Positions 1 through 11,183 are shown, counted from the stretch's first letter. The stretch: DNA of 64,000 nucleotides from Agrobacterium vitis (GCF_013426735.1 NZ_AP023273.1:1017501-1081500); one strand, 5' to 3'. A program made the numbers and translations. The notes: generated by a model from the sequence alone, not told the origin.

Positions 1-910
1 GTAGGAAGCCATGACGGTGCATTCCGGCAATTGCGAAGCCATCTGGTGTCTCGACAATGCGCGGCAGATTATCGGCAAAAGCCGGGCGAATGCCGACGCC
101 AGTCTCGATCAGCCGGGCCTCGCCGAAAGCTGGGTTCAACGTGTAGGCAGCATTGAGGAATTCCATGAGAGACCGCGCGCTGATCGGACCGTCATCCCTC
201 GCCTCTATCATGGTGGCGCCGACCATAAAGCAATTGTTGTCGCGTGGCACGATGTAGATCGGATGGCGCGGATGCAGCAGCCGGATGGGGCGGCTCAGGC
301 TTATATCCGCTGTTTGCAGATAGATCATTTCGCCGCGCACCCCGCGCAGGTCCTCAATCGTATCGATTGCGGCAGCACCGCTACAATCGACGATGCTGTC
401 AAAGCGGCTGGTATCAAGCTCGGCATCAGGTCCGAGATAGAAAGAAACACCCTGCTGCACCAACGCCTGATAAAGACCGTCCAATGCATGGCGTGGATCG
501 AGGTGGGCTTCATCCGTGAAAAACAGGCCCTTGCGAAAACGCCCGGCCAAATCCGGTTCCAATGCGGCGATGCCATCGGCGTCCAGCCATTGGTAGCCAC
601 TTGTGCGGCTGGCAAAGCGGTTCAGATCCTGAATATCGCGGTTTGGGGTCAGCACCAGAGTTCCCTTGCGCGTCACGGAACCAGGCAAAGCCTGTTCCCA
701 CCAATCCGCTGCTGCAAGGCCAAGCGTCAGAACCTGCTCTTCTGCTGCTTCCCGCTCACAATAAGGTGCCAGCATCCCACCTGCATAGTGAGAAGCCCCC
801 TGCCCTACCGAGGTTTTGATATCGCGCACCGCGACATTGATACCGCGTAGAGCAAGTTCAAGCGCCAATGTGAGGCCGGCAACGCCGGCCCCCTTGATCA
901 GAATGGACAT
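1..910 (-). CDS. thiO: Glycine oxidase ThiO, partial (3' end beyond left edge)
   Basis: An open frame runs leftward from ATG at 910 to the window edge with no stop, giving about 303 residues. The N-terminus carries a dinucleotide-binding GAGVAG motif near residues 7-12, and a DAO-type FAD oxidoreductase fold follows. The last visible residues, GMHRHGFL, match the conserved region near the C-terminus of ThiO, so only a short tail is missing. ThiO oxidises glycine to iminoacetate (dehydroglycine) for thiazole formation in the cytoplasm. It starts one base after the thiC stop region (thiC ends at 912), which fits the rhizobial thiC-thiO-thiS-thiG-thiE operon controlled by the upstream riboswitch. 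The remaining thi genes should lie to the left. Confidence 0.88.
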   Translation of the reverse strand, partial: MSILIKGAGVAGLTLALELALRGINVAVRDIKTSVGQGASHYAGGMLAPYCEREAAEEQVLTLGLAAADWWEQALPGSVTRKGTLVLTPNRDIQDLNRFASRTSGYQWLDADGIAALEPDLAGRFRKGLFFTDEAHLDPRHALDGLYQALVQQGVSFYLGPDAELDTSRFDSIVDCSGAAAIDTIEDLRGVRGEMIYLQTADISLSRPIRLLHPRHPIYIVPRDNNCFMVGATMIEARDDGPISARSLMEFLNAAYTLNPAFGEARLIETGVGIRPAFADNLPRIVETPDGFAIAGMHRHGFL

Positions 911-911
911 G

Positions 912-2773
<1,862 letters not shown>

Positions 2774-2863
2774 ACCCAGTCATGATAGCCGGAATGATGG
2801 AAAGACGCCTTGAACCCAAATAGGGACATAACCCCAATACGGGCCATGGTTTTGCAGCGCTTG

Positions 2864-2965
2864 CACCGTCCCTACGCCAGTATGAACTGGATCAGGTTCA
2901 ACGGGTCACCGCGCTGCTGTTAAGCCTAGCGGAATCTCAGCCCCTTGCGGGACACCCCTGGTGAA
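2864..2965 (-). promoter_or_regulatory. TPP riboswitch (thi box) aptamer
   Basis: Read on the minus strand, the region shows the conserved aptamer elements in order: GGGGTGTCC, GGGGCTGAGA, a variable P3 region, ACCCGTTGAACCTGATC, and ACTGGCGTAGGGA closing the P1 side. It lies about 120 bases before thiC, the standard position for the thiamine pyrophosphate sensor of rhizobial thiC operons. High TPP is expected to switch off thiC and thiO, probably through the SD-masking hairpin downstream. Confidence 0.95.
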
Positions 2966-3036
2966 TGAGAGAAGATTACTGCGGAACTGGCACTAAGGTC
3001 AATGCCCGGCGAAATCTCATTTCGCGGCAGAAAACG

Positions 3037-4071
3037 CTAAACACCCCAGGTCCGCTCCAGCACAGAAATCCAGTTGCCATGGCAGACCTTGGCAATTGAT
3101 GCCGCATCATACCCTCGTGCTTCCAGCCCCTGGACGATCAATGGCAGGCCGGTTGCATCCTTCAGGGCGTCTGGAACAGTGGTGCCATCGAAGTCTGAGC
3201 CGAGTGCGACATGGTCGATGCCGATGCGCGTCACGATATAATCAATATGGTCAATGAGCACGTCCAGCGGTGTAGCGAGATTGCGCTGGCCATCTTCGCG
3301 CAGGAAAATCACCCCGAAATTGATACCCACCAAACCACCACTGTCACGGATCGCATCCAACTGCTTGTCGGTGAGGTTGCGGCTATGCAGGCATAGCGCG
3401 TGAGCGTTGGAATGGGAGGCGACAAGCGGTGCATTGGAAAGACCGGCAATATCCCAGAAGCCCTGTTCATTCATATGAGAGAGATCGACCATGATCTTCA
3501 ACTCATTGCAAGCACGGATCAGGTCCTTGCCAGCATCCGTCAGACCGGGGCCGATATCCGGGGGGGATGGAAAGCGGAAGGGAACGCCATGAGCAAAGAT
3601 ATTCGGACGACTCCAGACAGGACCGAGCGAGCGTAGCCCCGCCTGATGCAGCACATAAAGGGCATCGAGATCGGCAGCGATGGCCTCAACGCCTTCGATG
3701 TGGAAAACTGCCGCAAAGATTTCATTGGCCAGGCAATGCCGGATATCGGCGGCACTGCGGCAGACCTTGACGCGACCAGCCGAATTCGCCTCGATTTCAA
3801 ACAGCAGCCGGGCCATGGCCAGCGTCTCATTCAGCGCTTCCGGCTGGGCCGGAGCCTGGAAATCCCCGTTGTCATCAGGTTTGAAGCTTGGCGAGGGAAT
3901 GAATACGGCACAAAGTCCACCGGCCAGTCCCCCTTGGCGCGCCTTGGGCAAATCAATATGCCCGGCCTCGCCGCCCTGCAAAAAATCCTGATAGGGATGG
4001 GGACGGCCAGAGCGGCGCAGCCGCAGCAGCACATCGTTATGGCCATCGAAAACGGGAACGGTCTGTGTCAT
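3037..4071 (-). CDS. Membrane dipeptidase family (peptidase M19)
   Basis: The 344-residue protein is a zinc-dependent renal-dipeptidase homologue. Visible family motifs are FDGHND near the N-terminus (H11 and D13, metal ligands), FHIEGVEAI in the middle, SHSNAHAL, and DHVALGSDFDG near the C-terminus. M19 enzymes hydrolyse dipeptides and often accept a D-residue at the C-terminal position. I chose the ATG at 4071 because AAGGA lies about nine bases before it; an in-frame ATG pair at 4092 has no such site. It is divergent from a D-aminopeptidase-like gene and near a D-amino-acid aminotransferase and a DmpA-type peptidase, so D-containing dipeptides are plausible substrates. No signal peptide is visible. 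Confidence 0.88.
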   Translation of the reverse strand: MTQTVPVFDGHNDVLLRLRRSGRPHPYQDFLQGGEAGHIDLPKARQGGLAGGLCAVFIPSPSFKPDDNGDFQAPAQPEALNETLAMARLLFEIEANSAGRVKVCRSAADIRHCLANEIFAAVFHIEGVEAIAADLDALYVLHQAGLRSLGPVWSRPNIFAHGVPFRFPSPPDIGPGLTDAGKDLIRACNELKIMVDLSHMNEQGFWDIAGLSNAPLVASHSNAHALCLHSRNLTDKQLDAIRDSGGLVGINFGVIFLREDGQRNLATPLDVLIDHIDYIVTRIGIDHVALGSDFDGTTVPDALKDATGLPLIVQGLEARGYDAASIAKVCHGNWISVLERTWGV

Positions 4072-4318
4072 CGCTCTATCCTTGCACATCATACAAACGC
4101 ATCAGCTATGCCGATACATCCTTGCATCGAAGATTCGTGAATATCCAAATGCATCAAAGGCTTGACATATTTAACCCCCAAATGCCACCCATTGAAGCAG
4201 ATGCAAGACGCTATTGTCATCGGTCTCGCGCGACAAAGCGCATTGTCATACAACCTAAATGGATGCGGTAAATGACAACGCTATCATTGTCGCGGATATT
4301 TCGGCGGTAAAAGATTGA

Positions 4319-5827
4319 ATGGAACAGATGTTAAACTGGAAAGACGCCGAACGGACTGTCAACGCCGCTCTTGAACCGTGGAGGCAGGATGGACCCGGTG
4401 GGGCGGTGATCGGTTTTGACCTAGATGGCATCCGGTTTGGGTTAAGCGGCGGCGTTGAAAACCTGAGCACGGGCGCGCCATTTACCCCGGATAGCATCAT
4501 TCGCTATGCCTCCGTCACCAAACATGCCTTTTGTACGCTGGTTCTGTCTGATCCAGACCTCATCCGCCTTGATGATCGGTTGGGCGTGCATTTGCCGGAA
4601 CTGCAAGAACCACTGGCCAGTGTCACCGTCGGCCGCGCCCTGGATATGAGCGGCGGCTTGCCGGATACCCGTGAGGCGCTGAGCCTGCTTGGGTTGTCGG
4701 TCTATACGGAAACCCGAAGCGGGCCGCTGCTGGATTTTCTCAGCCGACAGACCCGGCTGAACTTTGCCCCAGGTTCCGAGGTTTCCTATTCCAATACCGG
4801 CTACCGGCTGGTGGAAGCAGCACTAGAGTGCAAGGGCATTTATTTCCGCGATTATATCCAGGGTGCCGGCGCAGAAACCGGGGCGGTTTTCGATGCGCCG
4901 GATGGTTGGAATGATGTCGTCAACGGGCTTGCTCCCGGCTATTGGCATGACGGCCAGAAATGGCAGCTTTCAGCCGCTGGCCTGCATATTTCCGCCTCCG
5001 GCAGCATGACAGGCAGCGCCCGCTCGCTTGCTCTATGGCTGCAAGCCCTGCTGAAGGGAGAAGGCGCGCTGGCCGGGCGGCTCGAAGCCATGGCCGCTTT
5101 ACGTCCACTCGCCGATGGCAGGCCAAGCGGTTACGGGTTGGGATTGGCACGCACACGGTTGGGCGAGAAGGACTTTGTTGGTCATGGCGGGTCGCATCCG
5201 GGCTACAAGACCTATTTTCTGCTCGACCCTGAAACCGGCGCTGGTTTCGTCGTCGTTTCCAACCGGGAGGACACTAACGGCGCCAAAATCGCCCAGTCGG
5301 GGATGATTGCACTGTTCGGTCTGCCCCTGCCACGCTTGTCGAGGGCGCTTCGTGATGGGCTTTACGTGGAAGACAGTGGCCCGAACTGGATTGAGGTGAA
5401 GGCAAGCAGCATTCTTGCGCTCGATGCCGAAGACGCGGCCTATGATGATGGAGATGGCTGGGTTTCCTCCCGGTCTTCCACCTCGCCGCTACGGCTGAAA
5501 ATGCAGGGAGACGACATTATTGGCGACGTCGGCCATGGGCCGCGCCATTACCGACCGGCCAAGGACACTGGTGTTTCGCCGTCGCTTTCAGGCATCTGGC
5601 TTTCGCCGGAAAGCGCCCGGTTTGAAATCCACGGCTCCATGCTGGTGATGGGCATCGGCCCAACCCGCCAGTCCATGCCGTTGCAAGCGCTGGGTGGCGG
5701 TCGCTACCTCTTCACGCTTCACGATGGTCCCTGGAGCAAGCGGATCTGCCTGAACATGCTCAGTGAAAACCGCCTGGAACTGGTTCTGGCACGCGCCCGG
5801 ATGATTGAGTATCAGCGGGCGGGATAG
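4319..5827 (+). CDS. D-aminopeptidase-like serine hydrolase (S12, beta-lactamase fold)
   Basis: The 502-residue protein has the penicillin-recognising serine hydrolase fold with S65-V-T-K68, Y157-S-N159 and H289-G-G291. These match in spacing the Ser62/Lys65, Tyr153 and His287 residues of the Ochrobactrum D-aminopeptidase DAP. Residues after about 330 form the two small C-terminal barrels found in DAP, ending in IEYQRAG, close to the DAP end. DAP removes N-terminal D-residues from short peptides. There is no signal peptide, so cytoplasmic action is likely. The start at 4319 has only a weak ribosome binding site; ATG 4328 is an alternative. Another S12 esterase activity cannot be excluded. Confidence 0.8.
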   Translation: MEQMLNWKDAERTVNAALEPWRQDGPGGAVIGFDLDGIRFGLSGGVENLSTGAPFTPDSIIRYASVTKHAFCTLVLSDPDLIRLDDRLGVHLPELQEPLASVTVGRALDMSGGLPDTREALSLLGLSVYTETRSGPLLDFLSRQTRLNFAPGSEVSYSNTGYRLVEAALECKGIYFRDYIQGAGAETGAVFDAPDGWNDVVNGLAPGYWHDGQKWQLSAAGLHISASGSMTGSARSLALWLQALLKGEGALAGRLEAMAALRPLADGRPSGYGLGLARTRLGEKDFVGHGGSHPGYKTYFLLDPETGAGFVVVSNREDTNGAKIAQSGMIALFGLPLPRLSRALRDGLYVEDSGPNWIEVKASSILALDAEDAAYDDGDGWVSSRSSTSPLRLKMQGDDIIGDVGHGPRHYRPAKDTGVSPSLSGIWLSPESARFEIHGSMLVMGIGPTRQSMPLQALGGGRYLFTLHDGPWSKRICLNMLSENRLELVLARARMIEYQRAG

Positions 5828-5882
5828 CGTTTGTCAGGTTCGGATTGGACCACGTTACACAACACAAACGCTCTGATATGCC

Positions 5883-6066
5883 GTTACCCCCTCTGCCTTG
5901 CCAGGCATCTCCCCCTCAAGGGGGGAGATCGACAAGGGTAGGCTTCTCGCTCCATATCTACTCTTTAAATGTCGGATATCATGGCCATATCGGTCGAAAT
6001 TGTGGATTGACCCCATCCGATCTCCCCCCTTGAGGGGGAGATGTCTGGCAGGACAGAGGGGGGTAA
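5883..6066. repeat. Rhizobial intergenic inverted repeat (RIME-like)
   Basis: Two arms of about 48 bases, 5883-5930 and 6018-6066, are imperfect inverted copies. Each contains the core CTCCCCCTCAAGGGGGGAGA or its complement, itself a palindrome, plus a CTCTGCCTTGCCAGGCAT-like flank. Such mosaic palindromes are common between genes in Rhizobiaceae. The element fills most of the 317-base gap between the D-aminopeptidase-like gene and the aminotransferase gene, which converge here. No gene is seen in the gap. Confidence 0.75.
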
Positions 6067-6090
6067 GCCCCAAATAGAAACGATAGGGTC

Positions 6091-6127
6091 TTGTCAGGAA
6101 AACCCAAGCTCCACCTTTCCCTGACAA
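6091..6127. repeat. Hairpin TTGTCAGG/CCTGACAA
   Basis: A perfect 8-base inverted repeat (6091-6098 with 6120-6127) encloses a 21-base loop just beyond the stop of the aminotransferase gene. A further half-copy TTTGTCAGG lies near 5831. There is no T-run, so it is more likely part of the neighbouring repeat mosaic than an intrinsic terminator. Confidence 0.4.
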
Positions 6128-6144
6128 CCAAACTCTAGGTTCGA

Positions 6145-7011
6145 TTAAATCGCTGTCCTGCGGGCATTTTCCATGTACAGCGCCCGCAACCGCGTCACCA
6201 CCGGGCCGGGCTTGCCATCACCAACCGGCTTGCCGTCGATGGTGGTGATCGGCACGATGAAATTCGAGGCGCTGGTCAATGCCGCTTCGCGGGCCGCCAG
6301 TGCTTCCTCGACGCTGAACGGGCGCTCTTCGATAACAAGTCCATGCTCCTTCGCCAATTGCAACAGCGCCAGCCGGGTGCAGCCGGGCAATGTCGCATTG
6401 CTATTGGCGCGGGTGATGATCTTGTCATCGGCGGTGACGATATAGGCCGTCGAGGACGCGCCTTCGGTCACGAAACCGTCTTCCACCATCCAGGCTTCGT
6501 CACATCCTTCGGCCTTGGCGGCGCGCTTGGCCAGAACCTGTGGCAGAAGGCAGACGCTTTTGATGTCGCGTCGCGCCCAGCGCTGGTCCGTCACGGTTTT
6601 GACCTTCAGGCCTTTTTCCATAACGCTGGCAACGTCGAGTGATTTTGACTGGGTAAACAGCAGCAAGGTCGGAGCGAGGTCCTCGGAATAGAGGAAATTT
6701 CGGTCCTCCGCGCCTCTTGTATATTGCAGATAGATCATCCCTTCCTTCAAGCCGTTCTCGGCAATCAACCGCTGTTCAATCTCAACGATTTCATCCGTCG
6801 ATACCGGCAGATGCCCGCCGATTTCGCCGACGCTGCGCTCCAGCCGGGCCATATGCAGGGCGCTATCGACCAACTTGCCGTCCAGCACGGCGGTCACTTC
6901 ATAGATGCCGTCACCAAACAGGAAGCCACGGTCAAAAATCGAGATATGCGCTTCGTTTTCGGCCAGGAAGGCGCCATTGAGATAGACAGTGCGAAGGGCG
7001 GGATTGGACAT
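6145..7011 (-). CDS. dat: D-amino-acid aminotransferase (branched-chain/D-AAT fold IV PLP enzyme)
   Basis: The 288-residue protein is a fold-type IV PLP aminotransferase. The PLP lysine is K151 in RRDIKS, the N-terminal DRGFLFGDGIYE block is typical of D-alanine aminotransferases, and VTEGASSTAY supplies the downstream phosphate-binding glutamate region. It should interconvert D-amino acids and 2-oxo acids, for example D-alanine and D-glutamate. The ATG at 7011 is preferred because AGGAG lies six bases upstream; the ATG at 7026 is not supported. It follows the DmpA-like gene by 27 bases on the same strand, implying one transcript. Aminodeoxychorismate lyase is a less likely alternative. Confidence 0.87.
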   Translation of the reverse strand: MSNPALRTVYLNGAFLAENEAHISIFDRGFLFGDGIYEVTAVLDGKLVDSALHMARLERSVGEIGGHLPVSTDEIVEIEQRLIAENGLKEGMIYLQYTRGAEDRNFLYSEDLAPTLLLFTQSKSLDVASVMEKGLKVKTVTDQRWARRDIKSVCLLPQVLAKRAAKAEGCDEAWMVEDGFVTEGASSTAYIVTADDKIITRANSNATLPGCTRLALLQLAKEHGLVIEERPFSVEEALAAREAALTSASNFIVPITTIDGKPVGDGKPGPVVTRLRALYMENARRTAI

Positions 7012-7038
7012 GCAAACTCCTGTCATGCGGTAAAAGCG

Positions 7039-8103
7039 TTAGAGACGACGGATCGTGTCGAGAGAAATAGAGGAAACAACGGTCGGCTTTCCCGTTGCGG
7101 CATTAACGCCGGTCATGGAAACGGCCATGGTCAGTGAATTGAGGATCGCCTCCTCGGTTGCCTCGATCACAGCCTCGAAAAGCGGCGAAACAACGTCATT
7201 GGAGAGATGTTCGACACTCATCATCGCCTTTCGGCGGGCTGGCGTGCGCCGGACCGACTCTGCCGTAGAAAAGGCCAGTGCGTAATCGCCCGAACCATTG
7301 CTGAGCGCAGCACCGGTGCGAGCAAGGCCGCCAAAGCAGCGTTCTGCCAACCGGGTCAGATTGCGCGCGCAAAGCGGCGCATCGGTCGCCACCACAATGA
7401 CGATGGAGCCATCCTTGTCGTGAACCGCATCGGACCGATAGGGCTTACCCGCAACCATGAGATGGCCGCCATAGTTGGACTGTACAAGGACCCCAAGTGT
7501 ATATCGGGCATTGCCGATCTCAACCAGCCGCGAGCTGGTGCCGATGCCGCCTTTCAGGCCGAAAGCCACGGTTCCCGCGCCAGCGCCAACAGCCCCCTCC
7601 TCTACCGGACCAGGCTTTGCCGCCGCAATCGCTGCGCTAATCTCCGTGACATCGGGACGGGCAGCGCTGATATCATTCAGGCGGCTGTCATTGGTCTCTC
7701 CGACCACGGCGTTGAGCGAGGTGACGCGTTCGTTACCCTTCTGGGCCAGCGTATAAAGATTGATCGCCTCGATGGCGCGGCCGACCGCAAGCGTGTTGGT
7801 CAGCACAATCGGGGTCTCGATCTCACCAAGCTCGACGATCTGGGTGCTACCGGCAAATTTGCCGTAACCGTTCAAAACGGCGAAACCGGCAGGCACCTTG
7901 TCCTGAAACAGATTGCCGCCATGCGGAAGGATCGCGGTGGCACCGGTGCGCGTCCGATCCCCCTCTATCAGGGTCATATGACCAACCGAAACGTCGGTGA
8001 CATCGGTAATGGCATTGAGCGGTCCGGCGGGATAATGGCCGATGGGACCGCCAAGCTCCCTGAACCGCGCACGCGAATTTTCCGTCACATCCTGCTCCGC
8101 CAA
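7039..8103 (-). CDS. DmpA-type self-processing aminopeptidase (S58/P1 family)
   Basis: The 354-residue protein begins with the family-typical FRELGGPIGHYPAGPLNAIT stretch and contains VGETND (135-140), AVGAGAGTVAFGLKGGIGTSSR (part of the central block) and DGSIVIVVATDAPL. The G232-S233 bond in the last motif corresponds to the autocleavage site and N-terminal nucleophile of Ochrobactrum DmpA (L-aminopeptidase D-Ala-esterase/amidase). Related enzymes include beta-peptidyl aminopeptidases. It is the first gene of a probable two-gene operon with the D-amino-acid aminotransferase, which supports work on D-residue or beta-residue peptides. No signal peptide is visible. Confidence 0.88.
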   Translation of the reverse strand: MAEQDVTENSRARFRELGGPIGHYPAGPLNAITDVTDVSVGHMTLIEGDRTRTGATAILPHGGNLFQDKVPAGFAVLNGYGKFAGSTQIVELGEIETPIVLTNTLAVGRAIEAINLYTLAQKGNERVTSLNAVVGETNDSRLNDISAARPDVTEISAAIAAAKPGPVEEGAVGAGAGTVAFGLKGGIGTSSRLVEIGNARYTLGVLVQSNYGGHLMVAGKPYRSDAVHDKDGSIVIVVATDAPLCARNLTRLAERCFGGLARTGAALSNGSGDYALAFSTAESVRRTPARRKAMMSVEHLSNDVVSPLFEAVIEATEEAILNSLTMAVSMTGVNAATGKPTVVSSISLDTIRRL

Positions 8104-8173
8104 CCGTCAAATCGGCGGCACCCTACGCCCGGCCCTGACAAATATCACGGCAAATCTAGGGATATCCACGATG

Positions 8174-8662
8174 TTAGGGCTTTGTCGCCGAATCCCAATG
8201 TTCATCGGCCTTGCCATCCACAAACCGCCAGCTATCAAACCAGGTGGTGGTATAGGTCTTGGCTGGATCTTTCGGGTCCTTCATCTCACGGGGAAAGGCG
8301 ACGGTGACGATGTCGCCTTCAGCCACCACCGAGACCACTTTGGTCTGCATCTTTTCAGGGATCGGTGACGGCGTGACTTTTCGCACCTTGGTGAAATAGT
8401 CGATCACGCCCTGACGGCCCGATGCCGCATTGGGATTGTGCTGAATGTAGCGCTCCGTCAGATAGAGATCGGCACGGTCCCAGTGATTGGCCTCCAGCAG
8501 TTCCTTTAGGATTTTATAAGTCGTCTGCTTGTTGCGGTTCAGCACCGGGTCGGGGCTGGTAAATAGCGCTTCGGCATTATCAACGCCACGAACCGGCTCC
8601 TGTGCAAAAACGCCCGAGGCGAGGCCGAGTGACAGCGCGACGATGGAAAGAAAGATTTTCAT
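8174..8662 (-). CDS. Secreted SnoaL-like / NTF2-fold protein
   Basis: The 162-residue product starts with a clear signal peptide, hydrophobic through about residue 20 and ending in VFAQEP. The rest resembles SnoaL-like polyketide cyclase/NTF2-fold domains of about 120 residues (pattern LTERYIQHNPNAASGRQG, then DIVTVAF and DSWRFVDGKADEHWD). Many periplasmic proteins of this type have no assigned reaction. It stands alone between the DmpA gene and the glutarate genes, so context says little. Confidence 0.7.
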   Translation of the reverse strand: MKIFLSIVALSLGLASGVFAQEPVRGVDNAEALFTSPDPVLNRNKQTTYKILKELLEANHWDRADLYLTERYIQHNPNAASGRQGVIDYFTKVRKVTPSPIPEKMQTKVVSVVAEGDIVTVAFPREMKDPKDPAKTYTTTWFDSWRFVDGKADEHWDSATKP

Positions 8663-8767
8663 GGCAAATCCCGTCAGTGAATGGTGGAGACTTTGAGATC
8701 ACACCCCAGCGCACCATGCAAGACGGCAGTTTTCCGACCCATAGCAACAAAAAGGAAACCAGCCCTT

Positions 8768-9919
8768 TCAACCCTTGCGGTGCCGTATCTCCGCCAGCAC
8801 CTCAGCGGTATGTTCTCCCAGACGCGGTGCGCGGCGTGCGGTCTCCAGCTCGGCATCTGAAAAGACGATCGGTGTTCGGATACCCGGAACGCCATCCGGG
8901 GTGATCTTCATTTGCCGGAAGGCAAATTGCGGATCAGCAAACAGGTCCGCCACCGTGTTGATCGGCCCGGCTGGAACGGCCGCCGCCTCCAGTCGCGCCA
9001 AAAGGTCGTCGCGCTCGAATTGCCTTGTCTTGTCTTCCATCACGGTTGTCAATTGATCGCGATGGGCGACACGGGCGGCATTGGTGGAAAACTCAGGCGT
9101 CACCGCCAGTTCGGACAGGCCCAGCACACCACACAGCCGGCCAAATTGGCCATCGTTGCCGCATGCAATGATGATATGGCCATCGGCAACCGCAAAGGTC
9201 TGGTAGGGCGCAATATTGGGATGATTATTGCCCATGCGCTTCGGCACGATGCCTGACGCCGCGTAATTCATCGCCTGATTGGCCAATACCGCCGACATGC
9301 AGTCGAACAGTGCCATATCGATGAACTGACCGCGCCCGGTCTGAAGACGTTGGGCCAGCGCCGCCTGGATCGCGATCACTCCGTAAAGCCCGGTGAAGAT
9401 ATCGGCAAAGGCAACGCCGACCTTCTGCGGCGCACCATCCGGCTCTCCCGTCAGGTCCATGATGCCGCTCATGCCTTGGATCATGAAATCATATCCGGCA
9501 CGTTGCGCATAAGGCCCATCCTGGCCAAAGCCGGTGACGGAGCAATAGACCAACCTAGGATTAAGCTCCTTCAGGCTGTCGTAATCGAGGCCATATTTGG
9601 CAAGACCGCCAACCTTGAAATTCTCGATCACCACATCGGCGGATGCAATCAGATCGCGAAGGGTTTTGATGTCTTCAGCCCTGGTAAAATCCGCCGTGAC
9701 CGACCGTTTGCCGCGATTGCAGGCGTGGAAATAGGCAGCGGCTTTTTCCACACCGTCATCGATGAAGGGCGGTCCCCAGGTTCGGGTATCGTCGCCTTGC
9801 GGGCTTTCCACCTTGATCACATCAGCGCCGAGGTCGGCCAGCGTCTGGCCGATCCAGGGACCGGCCAGAATCCGGGCCAGTTCAATGACCTTCAATCCCG
9901 ACAGTGGCGCATTCGACAT
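8768..9919 (-). CDS. Class III CoA-transferase, probable succinyl-CoA:glutarate CoA-transferase
   Basis: The 383-residue protein is a CaiB/BaiF-type CoA-transferase: ARILAGPWIGQTLADLGADV at the N-terminus, then SVTGFGQDGPYAQRAGYDF, and GRGQFIDMALFD with the family catalytic aspartate. It starts ten bases after glutaryl-CoA dehydrogenase, behind a good GAGGG site. That pairing is characteristic of the glutarate branch of lysine and tryptophan degradation, where a class III enzyme moves CoA from succinyl-CoA to glutarate. The family is certain; the substrate is inferred from the neighbour. Confidence 0.83.
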   Translation of the reverse strand: MSNAPLSGLKVIELARILAGPWIGQTLADLGADVIKVESPQGDDTRTWGPPFIDDGVEKAAAYFHACNRGKRSVTADFTRAEDIKTLRDLIASADVVIENFKVGGLAKYGLDYDSLKELNPRLVYCSVTGFGQDGPYAQRAGYDFMIQGMSGIMDLTGEPDGAPQKVGVAFADIFTGLYGVIAIQAALAQRLQTGRGQFIDMALFDCMSAVLANQAMNYAASGIVPKRMGNNHPNIAPYQTFAVADGHIIIACGNDGQFGRLCGVLGLSELAVTPEFSTNAARVAHRDQLTTVMEDKTRQFERDDLLARLEAAAVPAGPINTVADLFADPQFAFRQMKITPDGVPGIRTPIVFSDAELETARRAPRLGEHTAEVLAEIRHRKG

Positions 9920-9929
9920 CGGTCCGCCC

Positions 9930-11105
9930 TCAGAAAAATGCCTGGATGCCGGTCTGGGCGCGGCCCAGGATCAGCGCATGCACATCATGGGTGCCTTCAT
10001 AGGTATTGACCGTTTCCAGGTTCTGCGAATGCCGCATGACGTGATATTCGATCTGGATACCGTTGCCGCCGTGCATGTCGCGGGCCATGCGGGCAATGTC
10101 CAGCGCCTTGCCGCAATTGTTGCGCTTGATGAGGGAAATCATTTCCGGCGCATGCTTATGCTCATCCATCAACCTCCCAACGCGCAAGGATGCCTGCAAG
10201 CCCAGCGCGATTTCGGTCTGCATATCGGCAAGCTTCTTTTGATAAAGCTGCATCCCGGCCAGCGGCTTGCCAAACTGATGGCGGTCGAGACCATATTGAC
10301 GCGAGCGCACCCAGCAATCTTCGGCAGCACCCATGACGCCCCAGGAAATACCATAGCGCGCCCGGTTCAGGCAGCCGAATGGGCCTTTCAACCCACTGAC
10401 GCCAGGCAGCAAGGCATCCTCACCAACCTCAACGCCGTCCATGACGATCTCGCCGGTAATTGACGCACGCAGCGACAGCTTGCCGCCGATTTTCGGGGCG
10501 GACAGCCCCTTCATGCCCTTTTCCAGCACGAAGCCGCGAATGGCGCCATCATGCGCCTCGGACTTCGCCCAGACCACGAACACGTCAGCAATCGGTGCGT
10601 TGGAAATCCACATTTTCGAGCCGCGCAGGCGATAGCCGCCCTCGATCTTTTCGGCTCTGGTTTTCATGCCGCCAGGATCGGAACCTGCATCGGGTTCGGT
10701 CAGGCCGAAGCAGCCAATCAGCTCACCGGACACCAGACCCGGCAGATATTTGTCTTTTTGCTCATCGGAGCCATAGGCAAAGATCGGATGGATCACCAGC
10801 GAGGATTGCACGCTCATCATCGAGCGGAAGCCGGAATCCACCCGCTCCACTTCCCGGGCCACCAGCCCATAGCTGACGTAATTGGCACCCGCCGCGCCAT
10901 ATTTTTCCGGCAGGGTCACCCCTAGCAAGCCCGCCTTGCCCATCAGTGGGAACAGTCCACGCTCGGTTTTCTCGTTGAGATACATGTCCTCAACGCGGGA
11001 GCTCAGTTCCGCCTTGGCAAAGGCCGCCGCCGCATCGCGGATCATCCGCTCTTCTTCGCTCAACTGGTCTTCCAGCAGAAAGGGATCGTCCCACACAAAG
11101 CTCAT
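9930..11105 (-). CDS. gcdH: Glutaryl-CoA dehydrogenase
   Basis: The 391-residue acyl-CoA dehydrogenase carries [16 protein letters not shown] (FAD/substrate loop), the glycine-rich MHGGNGI motif, and catalytic E370 in [16 protein letters not shown]. This matches the catalytic glutamate position of mature human GCDH. The enzyme oxidises and decarboxylates glutaryl-CoA to crotonyl-CoA. AGGAT precedes the ATG at 11105. It heads a two-gene operon with the CoA-transferase and is divergent from a LysR gene that probably controls it. Confidence 0.94.
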   Translation of the reverse strand: MSFVWDDPFLLEDQLSEEERMIRDAAAAFAKAELSSRVEDMYLNEKTERGLFPLMGKAGLLGVTLPEKYGAAGANYVSYGLVAREVERVDSGFRSMMSVQSSLVIHPIFAYGSDEQKDKYLPGLVSGELIGCFGLTEPDAGSDPGGMKTRAEKIEGGYRLRGSKMWISNAPIADVFVVWAKSEAHDGAIRGFVLEKGMKGLSAPKIGGKLSLRASITGEIVMDGVEVGEDALLPGVSGLKGPFGCLNRARYGISWGVMGAAEDCWVRSRQYGLDRHQFGKPLAGMQLYQKKLADMQTEIALGLQASLRVGRLMDEHKHAPEMISLIKRNNCGKALDIARMARDMHGGNGIQIEYHVMRHSQNLETVNTYEGTHDVHALILGRAQTGIQAFF

Positions 11106-11127
11106 GGCATCCTCGTATCAAAAATTC

Positions 11128-11183
11128 TTAGAGCATTTCCAGCAAAAGTGTGTAGCGGTTTTGCGTCCGGAAATGCGCTCTAA
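11128..11183. repeat. Rhizobial intergenic palindromic element, copy 1
   Basis: The segment begins TTAGAGCATTTCC and ends GGAAATGCGCTCTAA, forming a long imperfect hairpin around AAAAGTGTGTAGCGGTTTT. The same core (AAAAGTGTG-AGCGGTTTTGCG) recurs inverted at 59672-59716 and in degraded form near 12911. It is a dispersed family in this replicon rather than a gene-specific site. Confidence 0.7.
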
